A DNA stretch of 64,000 bases, taken from positions 99,640 through 163,639 of the forward strand of contig CAYVEB010000001.1 of assembly GCA_964450645.1 (NCBI GenBank), in the 5' to 3' direction. A program made the translations under genes and the position numbers. The notes beneath the pieces are model-generated. The model had not been told where the DNA came from and did not search any database. It saw only the letters and a program-made list of their open reading frames with translations. Shown piece by piece: positions 16,878-23,677 of this stretch; position 1 is the first letter of the stretch; every line of letters begins with the position of its first letter. Source of the stretch: JAKSPM01 sp964450645 (GTDB taxonomy: Bacteria; Bacillota; Clostridia; Oscillospirales; Oscillospiraceae).

Positions 16878-17552
16878 TCAGTGCGCTTGGCTTTGCCCTT
16901 GTATTGGGAACAGCGTCCACGGCGTCTCGTCCGGGGCGGGCAGGGTAAATTCCATCTCCTGGCCTGTCTGCGGGTGGCAAAAGCGCAGCGAACAGGCGTG
17001 GAGGGCCAATTCGCCCGGAATTTGCCCGCCGTACTTCCGGTCGCCCACGAGCGGGAACCCACGGCTGCCAAACTGGACGCGAATCTGGTGGAAGCGGCCC
17101 GTCAGCAGCCAGATCCGGCAAAGGCTGACCGCCTGCCCGTCCAGCTGGGCTGTGGCAAGGCGGCGATAGCGAAGCTTGGCCGGGCGGACACCCTTGCGCG
17201 CCCGGCCCACGACGTAGGCCTTTTGGCTGTCCTTCCAAAGCAGATCCTCCCATTCGCCCTCCTCCGGCGGCACGCGCTGCGTGACGGCCAGATATTGCTT
17301 GCAAAATTCGCCCCGCTGAATCTGCGCGCCGAGGTTCGCGGCGGCAGCCCTAGTCTTCGCGAAGACCATCACGCCGCCCACATTTCGGTCCAGCCGGTGC
17401 ACGGCGTAGACCGGCGTTTTGCACTGGCGGCGCAGGAGGGTCTCCATGCTCAGCTGTTCGCCGTCGCCCTGGGACAAGATCCCCCTCGGCTTGCGGCAGA
17501 CGACCAAGCTTTTATCTTCAAATAAAATTGCAATTGCCGTTTTGTCTTCCAT
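16878..17552 (-). CDS. RluA-family RNA pseudouridine synthase
   Basis: This 224-residue enzyme converts a specific uridine in rRNA or tRNA to pseudouridine. The catalytic HRLDRNVGGVMVFAKT motif with its Asp is at about residues 52-67, and the TGRFHQIRVQFGSRGFPLVGDRKYGG motif is present near residue 150. There is no N-terminal S4 domain, so it belongs to the short stand-alone branch, and the exact target base cannot be assigned. A 1-kb surrounding hairpin-forming sequence overlaps its 3' end (16846-16856 with 16886-16896), though without a U-tract. Confidence 0.9.
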   Translation of the reverse strand: MEDKTAIAILFEDKSLVVCRKPRGILSQGDGEQLSMETLLRRQCKTPVYAVHRLDRNVGGVMVFAKTRAAAANLGAQIQRGEFCKQYLAVTQRVPPEEGEWEDLLWKDSQKAYVVGRARKGVRPAKLRYRRLATAQLDGQAVSLCRIWLLTGRFHQIRVQFGSRGFPLVGDRKYGGQIPGELALHACSLRFCHPQTGQEMEFTLPAPDETPWTLFPIQGQSQAH

Positions 17553-17699
17553 TGTTCTTCATCGCGCTCCCATCCGCCCCGCCGGGCGCTTTTTTTATGT
17601 TTGACCTTTTTCTACTATTTTATCAGACGGCCTGTACCTATCTGCATATCGTACATTCTGCTCCGCATCTGTGTAAGCTGGAGAATATAGACCGGTACC

Positions 17700-18055
17700 T
17701 GGTCCATCGTTATCTCGGCGCCGCCGAGCGTCCGGGAAGCATGCAAGCAGTTGACAGCGTGTTTCGGGATCTCATCTTTCTGTTGCAGCTCTCCAAAAAC
17801 TTCTGTGCTTCCGCATCGTCATCCTCAGGAATCCAAGACCGCGCCATATTTGTCGATAAATGCTGAAAATTTCGGCGTATCCACAGCGATAAAACCATTT
17901 CCCGGCGCAGAAGTCAGCTCAAATTTCTTTGCAGCGTCGAAGCCATGGAAACGGAATACAAGATACCTGCCGTTAAATTCCAGCAACACCCCGACACCAA
18001 AAGATTTTTGCTTTAACGCCGCGCCGCTTCTGACCATAAACCATAAATTAACCAT
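17700..18055 (-). pseudogene. Frameshifted remnant of an unidentified gene
   Basis: A protein-like minus-strand stretch (LEFNGRYLVFRFHGFDAAKK, then FELTSAPGNGFIAVDTPK) ends at a TGA at 17825. In another frame, starting just upstream of that stop, SWIPEDDDAEAQKFLESCNR continues in a similar style, suggesting one frameshift. The apparent start lies in a short AT-rich tandem repeat (TTTATGG units, about 18030-18066), so the true 5' end may be lost. I do not recognise the family. The remaining sequence from 17553 to 17700 shows no other gene. Confidence 0.3.
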
Positions 18056-18145
18056 AAACCATAAATAAAATTGCTTGAATACTTGATTATTTCGCGTTCA
18101 TATTATAAAATAGGGATATACGAATATTCAAAGGAGAAAACAATC

Positions 18146-18697
18146 ATGAAATTTCTAAAACGCAATTTGAATGTCATTCTGATAAGCCTGCTCGAAGTTC
18201 TGATCGGCGTCCTGCTTTTAGTGAATCCGGTTGGATTCACATCCACGATTATTATTGCCTTTGGCATCGCGCTTTTGGTTGGCGGCGTCGTCAGTGTCGT
18301 TGGGTATTTTCGCGCCACCCCGGTGGAAGCTTCTCTCACAAGGGCTCTCGTGAAAGGGCTTGCGATGCTGCTGGCGGGCGCTTTTTTCGTAATCCGCCCC
18401 ACATGGCTCATCGCGACTTTCCCGGTTCTTACGATACTTTACGGCATTGTCATTTTGCTTGGCGGCTTGTATAAGGTTCAGTGGTTTGCCGATGCGCTGA
18501 GGATGAAGACCGGCAGATGGTTTTTTTACGCAATCAACGCGGCAGTTTCCATTATCTGTGCATTTGTGATTCTGGCCAACCCGTTTGCCTCTACGCTTGC
18601 CCTGTGGATATTTATTGGGATTTCACTTATTGTTGAAGCTGTATTAGATTTGATTGTGCTGTTCTTTGGCAAAGGCGGCGCCGTGGCTGAACCGTAA
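18146..18697 (+). CDS. HdeD-like (DUF308) membrane protein
   Basis: This 183-residue integral membrane protein has about six hydrophobic helices arranged as repeated pairs, the pattern of the HdeD/DUF308 family. It begins MKFLKRNLNVILISLLEVLIG, and VNPVGFTSTIIIAFGIALLVGGVVSVVGYF is typical of the repeat. HdeD is linked to acid resistance in enterobacteria, but the role in Firmicutes is unknown. The start at 18146 has AAAGGAG 9 bases upstream. Base composition is clearly less GC-rich than in the surrounding genes, and it sits among gene fragments, suggesting transfer. It is followed 17 bases later by an M20 amidohydrolase. Confidence 0.8.
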   Translation: MKFLKRNLNVILISLLEVLIGVLLLVNPVGFTSTIIIAFGIALLVGGVVSVVGYFRATPVEASLTRALVKGLAMLLAGAFFVIRPTWLIATFPVLTILYGIVILLGGLYKVQWFADALRMKTGRWFFYAINAAVSIICAFVILANPFASTLALWIFIGISLIVEAVLDLIVLFFGKGGAVAEP

Positions 18698-18714
18698 AGA
18701 AAGTGAGGATAATT

Positions 18715-19893
18715 ATGAATTATTTTGAACGTACAAAAGCTCTGCGGGAAGAGTTAATTGAAAACCGCCGGTATCTTCATACGAACGCAGAGGCCGGGCT
18801 CCATATGCCAAAGGCCAAGGCTTATGTGATGAAAAAGCTGAAAGAATATGGTTTGGAGCCGCAGGAATGCGGTGAGGGCGTCACCGCCACACTTGGGCAC
18901 GGCGGAAAAGTGATACTGCTCCGAGCGGATATGGATGCTTTGCCCATGGCGGAGGAAAGCGGTTTGCCATTTGCCTGTCCTACCGGAGAAACTGCGCATA
19001 CCTGTGGACATGATTTTCATGCCGCTATGCTCCTGACAGCCGCTAAATTGCTCAAGGAGGATGAATCTTCCTTAAAAGGTACGGTGAAATTCATGTTCCA
19101 GTCTGCGGAAGAAACTTTTGAGGGCAGCCGGAATATGATTGAACACGGCATTCTGGATGACCCGAAGCCGGACATTGCCCTTGCTTATCACGTCAGCCCC
19201 GGCAAACTCCCCATCGGGACATATCTATATAATGCTTCCGGTACCATGATGTTCTCTGTCGACACGTTTGAGATACACATTCAGGGTAAGGGCAGCCATG
19301 GAGCTTATCCACATCTGTCTATAGACCCCATCAATATCGGCGTGCATATTTATCTTGCGCTGCAGGAACTAATTGCCAGAGAAAGCAATCCAAGCGATGC
19401 CTGTCTTCTTACAGTGGGGCAATTTACCGCCGGCGCGGCGGCAAACATTATTCCGGAAACCGCCGTTCTCAAGGGCTCTATGCGCACGAACAAGAAGGAA
19501 GCGCGGGAAAAACTTGTTCGCCGCCTGAAAGAAGTCTCGGAAACTACGGCCGCTGTTTATGGCGGTTCTGCCAAGGTGGTATTTACCTGCAGCGTGCCAA
19601 CACTGGTATGTGACGGTGCCTTAACCGAGGAGATTGTGGGATATATGGCGGAATTGCCGATTCCGGATGCGGCCGGTTATCCCGGTATTGCCTCCAGCGC
19701 GTCGGAGGATTTCGCGCTTATCGCTGAGCGTATTCCAAGCACATTTATGTATCTGTCCGCCGGTTATACGGACAGCCGTGGCGACTATCCTTCCCACAAT
19801 TCCAAGGTGCAGTTTAACGAGGATGTTCTGCCAATCGGCGCGGCTTATTTGGCGCACTGTGCAACCAGATGGCTGGCAGAGCATTGCGGGTAA
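18715..19893 (+). CDS. M20-family amidohydrolase (IAA-amino acid hydrolase/HipO type)
   Basis: This 392-residue cytosolic metallo-amidohydrolase probably cleaves N-acyl amino acids or N-acyl peptides. Metal and catalytic motifs are LLRADMDALPM, HTCGHDFHAAMLLTAAKLL (CGHD), FQSAEETFEGSRNMIEHG (the EE pair) and a C-terminal SHNSKVQFNEDVLPIG. The dimerisation domain contains the GKGSHGAYPHLSIDPI His motif. The ATG at 18715 was chosen over a GTG twelve bases upstream because AGTGAGG is then correctly spaced. Like the upstream HdeD gene, it is less GC-rich than its surroundings. Confidence 0.92.
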   Translation: MNYFERTKALREELIENRRYLHTNAEAGLHMPKAKAYVMKKLKEYGLEPQECGEGVTATLGHGGKVILLRADMDALPMAEESGLPFACPTGETAHTCGHDFHAAMLLTAAKLLKEDESSLKGTVKFMFQSAEETFEGSRNMIEHGILDDPKPDIALAYHVSPGKLPIGTYLYNASGTMMFSVDTFEIHIQGKGSHGAYPHLSIDPINIGVHIYLALQELIARESNPSDACLLTVGQFTAGAAANIIPETAVLKGSMRTNKKEAREKLVRRLKEVSETTAAVYGGSAKVVFTCSVPTLVCDGALTEEIVGYMAELPIPDAAGYPGIASSASEDFALIAERIPSTFMYLSAGYTDSRGDYPSHNSKVQFNEDVLPIGAAYLAHCATRWLAEHCG

Positions 19894-19997
19894 TGCCGGT
19901 TTTCGATTAAGTCCTGCGCCCCGTAGTGCCATAAGGTATGCCATCACAGCTGTGACATCCAGCAGACAGGTCGTTCGCTTTTAATGCGCGAGAGCGC

Positions 19998-20063
19998 GAT
20001 GCCTCCGTGGGACTATGTGATAATCGGCGCAGGTATGGGACTATGTGATAATCGGCGCGGGTA
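19998..20063 (+). pseudogene. N-terminal scrap of an FAD/NAD-dependent oxidoreductase
   Basis: ATG at 19999 opens MPPWDYVIIGAGMG, the GxGxxG dinucleotide-binding start of a flavoprotein, after which the frame runs into unrelated sequence. The motif lies inside a 28-base tandem duplication. Only the first fourteen codons are recognisable, so this is a deletion remnant, not a gene. Confidence 0.45.
20008..20063 (+). repeat. 28-base tandem duplication
   Basis: Two adjacent copies (20008-20035 and 20036-20063) differ at one base; each contains GACTATGTGATAATCGGCGC. The duplication covers the flavin-binding motif of the decayed oxidoreductase and looks like a slippage scar. Confidence 0.85.
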
Positions 20064-20106
20064 TCTGATCCGTACGATAAACTGTCCTATTGCACCAAAC
20101 AGGTGC

Positions 20107-20312
20107 CGTGGACATCCCGGTATCGGCAATTCGGTTATCATTGGAAACGATGTGTGAAAAGGCAGGAATGTTGCCACCTTTCCGGGTATAATCATCGGAA
20201 GTCATGTAGCGGTTGCCGCCGGCGCGATCGTCATAAAGGACGTGCTGGATCATTATATTGCTGGCGTACCGACGAATCACTTCATGACATTGAAAATGAT
20301 TTGCCATGTGTA
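20107..20312 (+). pseudogene. Remnant of a hexapeptide-repeat acyltransferase (CysE-like)
   Basis: One frame reads GHPGIGNSVIIGNDV and stops at 20155. Shortly afterwards another frame reads PGIIIGSHVAVAAGAIVI, then KDVLDHYIAGVPTNHF. Both pieces match the left-handed beta-helix repeat and C-terminal tail of serine-acetyltransferase-like enzymes, but the middle is missing and the frames differ, so the gene is broken. The 5' two thirds are absent. It ends at the hairpin at 20319. Confidence 0.6.
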
Positions 20313-20318
20313 TAACCC

Positions 20319-20357
20319 AAGAGTTTCTCACCAGTTTCAATGGTGAGAAACTCTTTT
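20319..20357. terminator. Perfect 14-bp bidirectional terminator
   Basis: AAGAGTTTCTCACC (20319-20332) and its exact complement (20342-20355) surround a 9-base loop with TTTT after and AA before. It closes the decayed region on the plus strand and the long mutY-to-rnc gene run on the minus strand. Confidence 0.85.
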
Positions 20358-20604
20358 ATATTTTTGCCTTTATTTCCGTTCCGTCCTTGAAAGTGAACCG
20401 CACATCGTCCTTGCCGTAGGCCGTTGCGATATCCAGCAGCCCGCACCGGTGAGCAGGCTCGAATTTCTCTACCAAAAAGTCCTGCGCCTTGAGCGTTTCG
20501 GGATAGGCTTCGATGGAGGCCTGCCTGGACTGCATGTCCTTAATTGCCGCCGCGATGCTCTCGCGCGGTGAAAACAGCGCCGTCTTTTGTAATTTTTCAG
20601 TCAT
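20356..20604 (-). CDS. Small hypothetical protein
   Basis: This 82-residue protein of unknown function begins MTEKLQKTALFSPRESIAAA and ends YGKDDVRFTFKDGTEIKAKI. The last part resembles the C-terminal tail often seen in large serine recombinases (a strand ending in FKDG), which would make it a recombinase remnant. Alternatively it is a genuine small gene at the end of the plsX-rnc transcript, 34 bases after rnc. Its stop lies inside the terminator stem. Confidence 0.4.
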   Translation of the reverse strand: MTEKLQKTALFSPRESIAAAIKDMQSRQASIEAYPETLKAQDFLVEKFEPAHRCGLLDIATAYGKDDVRFTFKDGTEIKAKI

Positions 20605-20638
20605 TCCGAGGCGGCGCCGGGTTTAATCGGCGCGGCGA

Positions 20639-21325
20639 TTATAGCTTTTCCGGATAAAGGGTCTGCATAGCGATTTTCGCCGCTGCCTGCTCAGCGCGCT
20701 TCTTGCTGCTTCCCTTCCCGCGGCCCACGCTCTTGCCGTTGAGTAGGACTTCCACCTCGAAGGACTTGGCGTGGTCGGGGCCGGATTCTCCGATCAGCCG
20801 GTATACCAACTGCTGGTTTTTCTTCCGCTGCACCAGCTCCTGCAGACGGGTCTTGTAGTCGTCGTCTACCAGGGTAATGGCGCGGGCGTTGGCCAGAACC
20901 AGGCGGTCAATTACGTCCTTGGCGGCGTCAAAGCCGCCGTCGAGATAAGTCGCCGCGATGACCGACTCCGTGACATCGCACAAAATGCTTTCGCGCGTGC
21001 GGCTGCCGTCCTGCTCGCCGCCGTGCCCCAGGAGCAGGAAATCCCCCAGGTGGACGCGGTTGGCGGCGGCGGCCAGATTTCGTTCGCAAACGATTTCCGC
21101 CCGCGTGCGGGTCAGCTGGCCCTCCGGCCAGTCCGGATGGTTGGTGTACAGATATTCCGCCACCACAAAGCCCAAAATGGAGTCTCCCAAAAACTCCAGG
21201 CGCTCATAGCTGCGCCGGCTGTCGTGGTACATCTCATTGGCGTGGGAGCTGTGCGTCAGCGCCGTCTGCAGCAGCGTCTTGTCGCGGAACGTGTATCCCA
21301 GCGCCTGTTCCAAATCTTTCAGCAT
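20639..21325 (-). CDS. rnc: Ribonuclease III
   Basis: This 228-residue double-strand-specific endonuclease processes rRNA precursors and structured mRNA. The catalytic signature ERLEFLGDSILGFVVAEYLY is near residue 42, and the second acidic cluster CDVTESVIAATYLDGGFDAAK near residue 113. A C-terminal double-stranded RNA-binding domain (DYKTRLQELVQ through KKRAEQAAAKIAM) completes it. The Shine-Dalgarno GGGAGTG overlaps the plsX stop region four bases upstream, so translation is probably coupled. The acpP gene usually found between plsX and rnc is missing here. Confidence 0.97.
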   Translation of the reverse strand: MLKDLEQALGYTFRDKTLLQTALTHSSHANEMYHDSRRSYERLEFLGDSILGFVVAEYLYTNHPDWPEGQLTRTRAEIVCERNLAAAANRVHLGDFLLLGHGGEQDGSRTRESILCDVTESVIAATYLDGGFDAAKDVIDRLVLANARAITLVDDDYKTRLQELVQRKKNQQLVYRLIGESGPDHAKSFEVEVLLNGKSVGRGKGSSKKRAEQAAAKIAMQTLYPEKL

Positions 21326-21329
21326 AGCG

Positions 21330-22352
21330 TCACTCCCTAGGCGGCGTCATCCGCGCGGCAGCGGCCTGGATGTCCTGGCAGACGCCCAATTCCACGAATT
21401 CCTTGGCCTGGCGCACGGCGCTGCGAATCGCTCTGGCGTCGGACGAACCGTGCGCCTTGATGACCGGCTTGGTGATACCCAAAATGATCGTGCCCCCGGT
21501 TTCCCGATAGTCCATGCGGTTTTTGATGGCCTGCACGCCGCTTTTACACAGCAAATACCCCAGCTTTGTCGCCAGATTTTTGCCGAACATCTGCTTGATA
21601 TAGTGATACATGAGCATCGACGTGCCCTCCACGGTTTTGAGCAGCACATTTCCGGAAAATCCGTCGCAAACCACCACGTCCGCCGCACCCAGCGGCACGT
21701 CGCGGCCCTCCACGTTGCCGACGAAGTGGAGCTTACCCTCCTCGGACGCCTTTTGCAGCATGGCGTAGGCCTCCCTCTGCAAAGGCAGGCCCTTGCTGTC
21801 CTCCGAGCCATTGTTGAGCAGGCCCACGCGCGGTTGCGCGATGCCCAGCGCCTTTTTTGCGTAGCACGCGCCCAGGAAGCCGAACTGCATCAAAAATTCC
21901 GGCGTACACTCCTGGTTGGCACCCGCGTCGATGAGGACGAAGTTGCCCGTTTTGCTGGGCAAAATGGGACTGAACGCCGCCCGGCGGACCCCCCGCACGC
22001 GCTTGACCAGCAGCGTGGCGCCGGTGAGCAGCGCGCCGCTGTTCCCGGCCGAGACGAAAGCGTCGCCCTGGCCGTCGGATAGCATTTTCAGACCCAGGAT
22101 CATGGATGAACCCTTGCGCGTGCGGATCACGGAGCTGGGGTCGTCGTGCATATCCACCACGTCGTCCGCGTTGGCGATCTCCACCCCGGCGGGCAGCGTG
22201 TCGATCCCGCCCTGCTTCATGCTGGACAAAATCTCCTGTCCGCGGCCGACCATGGTGATCTCCACCCCAAAGTCCTTCGCGGCTTGGATAGCGCCCAGAA
22301 CAATTTCGCCGGGCGCGTGGTCCGCGCCCATGGCGTCGATAATGATTCTCAT
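21330..22352 (-). CDS. plsX: Phosphate acyltransferase PlsX
   Basis: This 340-residue enzyme makes acyl-phosphate from acyl-ACP, the first committed step of phospholipid synthesis in most Firmicutes; it works peripherally at the membrane. The N-terminal IIDAMGADHAPGEIVLGAI is diagnostic, and GNSGALLTGATLLVKRV and VCDGFSGNVLLKTVEG are conserved later motifs. Length is normal. It lies between trmFO and rnc on the minus strand, 11 and 4 bases from its neighbours. Confidence 0.97.
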   Translation of the reverse strand: MRIIIDAMGADHAPGEIVLGAIQAAKDFGVEITMVGRGQEILSSMKQGGIDTLPAGVEIANADDVVDMHDDPSSVIRTRKGSSMILGLKMLSDGQGDAFVSAGNSGALLTGATLLVKRVRGVRRAAFSPILPSKTGNFVLIDAGANQECTPEFLMQFGFLGACYAKKALGIAQPRVGLLNNGSEDSKGLPLQREAYAMLQKASEEGKLHFVGNVEGRDVPLGAADVVVCDGFSGNVLLKTVEGTSMLMYHYIKQMFGKNLATKLGYLLCKSGVQAIKNRMDYRETGGTIILGITKPVIKAHGSSDARAIRSAVRQAKEFVELGVCQDIQAAAARMTPPRE

Positions 22353-22363
22353 GTTTCAAGCCC

Positions 22364-23677
22364 TCATTTCTCTATCGTGATACCTGGCAGACTCTGCAGC
22401 GTCTCCAGGGCGCGGTTTGCAATGGCGAGGTTCTTGTTGGCTTTTCCCCGAACCCGGTACCCAAGCGGCTCCATAATGCCAAAGTTGATATTCATTGGCT
22501 GAAAACTCTCCACCGACGGATCGCTAATGTAGTAACCCAGAGCGCCGATGGCGGTGCGGCGGGTGAAATCCGGCACGGGCTTTCCCAGCAGACGGCATGC
22601 CATGGACACCGCCGCCAGATACCCCGATGCGGTCGACTCCACATAGCCCTCCACGCCGGTCATCTGGCCGGCGAAGGCGATTTGCACGTCGCGCCGGTCG
22701 GCAAACGTGCGGTCGAGCAGCTTCGGCGCGTTCAAAAAGGTGTTGCGGTGCATCACCCCATAGCGGACGTATTCGGCGTTGCGCAGCGCCGGAATCATGG
22801 AGAAAACCCGCCGCTGCTCTGGGAATCTCAAGTGGGTCTGGAAGCCCACCAGATTGTAGATGTCGCCCGCCGCGTTGTCCTTGCGCAGCTGGACCACGGC
22901 GTATGGCTCCTTGCCGGTTTTGGGATCCGGCAGACCGACGGGCTTGAGCGGGCCGTAGCGCAGCGTGTCCACGCCCCGGCGGGCCATGACCTCCACCGGC
23001 ATACAGCCCTCAAACACCCGCTTGTCCTCAAAGCCGTGGACCTCCGCCTGCTCAGCTCCGGCCAGCGCCTCCACAAAGGCGAGATAGGTCTCCTTGTCCA
23101 GGGAGCAGTTTACATAATCTGCATTCCCCCGGTCATAGCGGGAGGCGAACCACGCGTGCTCCATGTCGATGGATTCCGCCGTCACCAGCGGTGCCGCGGC
23201 GTCGAAGAAGTGCAGATACTCGGTGTTTGCAAAATATGCGCCGATGGCGTCGGCCATGGCCTGGGACGTCAACGGGCCGGTGGCAATGATTGCCGGCGGC
23301 GGCGGGATCTGCGTGACCTCCCCCTCGCTGACGGTGATCAGCGGGTGGGCGCGGATCTTCTCCGTGACCATGGATGAAAATCCGTACCGGTCCACGGCCA
23401 GGCAGCCGCCGGCCTCCACTCGGGTTGCGTCGGCGCACTGTAAAATCAGGCTTCCGACCCGGCGCAGTTCCTCCTTGAGCAGGCCGACGGCGTTTTCCAG
23501 CCGGTCGCCGCGCAAGGAGTTGGAGCAGACAAGCTCGGCAAAACTGGCGCTGTGGTGTGCCGGAGACATCTTTCCCGGCTTCATCTCGCACAGCTGGACG
23601 GGGATCTGCCGCTGCGCCAGCTGCCATGCGGCCTCGCATCCGGCCAGGCCCGCGCCGACCACGGTTACCCCGGTCAT
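22364..23677 (-). CDS. trmFO: tRNA (uracil-5-)-methyltransferase TrmFO
   Basis: This 437-residue FAD- and methylene-THF-dependent enzyme makes ribothymidine at position 54 of tRNA. The FAD-binding VVGAGLAGCEAAWQLAQR is at the N-terminus, and SNSLRGDRLENAVGLLKEELRR and the C-terminal NINFGIMEPLGYRVRGK are characteristic. Its ATG overlaps the topA stop (ATGA), showing translational coupling; topA-trmFO adjacency is widely conserved in Firmicutes. Confidence 0.97.
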   Translation of the reverse strand: MTGVTVVGAGLAGCEAAWQLAQRQIPVQLCEMKPGKMSPAHHSASFAELVCSNSLRGDRLENAVGLLKEELRRVGSLILQCADATRVEAGGCLAVDRYGFSSMVTEKIRAHPLITVSEGEVTQIPPPPAIIATGPLTSQAMADAIGAYFANTEYLHFFDAAAPLVTAESIDMEHAWFASRYDRGNADYVNCSLDKETYLAFVEALAGAEQAEVHGFEDKRVFEGCMPVEVMARRGVDTLRYGPLKPVGLPDPKTGKEPYAVVQLRKDNAAGDIYNLVGFQTHLRFPEQRRVFSMIPALRNAEYVRYGVMHRNTFLNAPKLLDRTFADRRDVQIAFAGQMTGVEGYVESTASGYLAAVSMACRLLGKPVPDFTRRTAIGALGYYISDPSVESFQPMNINFGIMEPLGYRVRGKANKNLAIANRALETLQSLPGITIEK

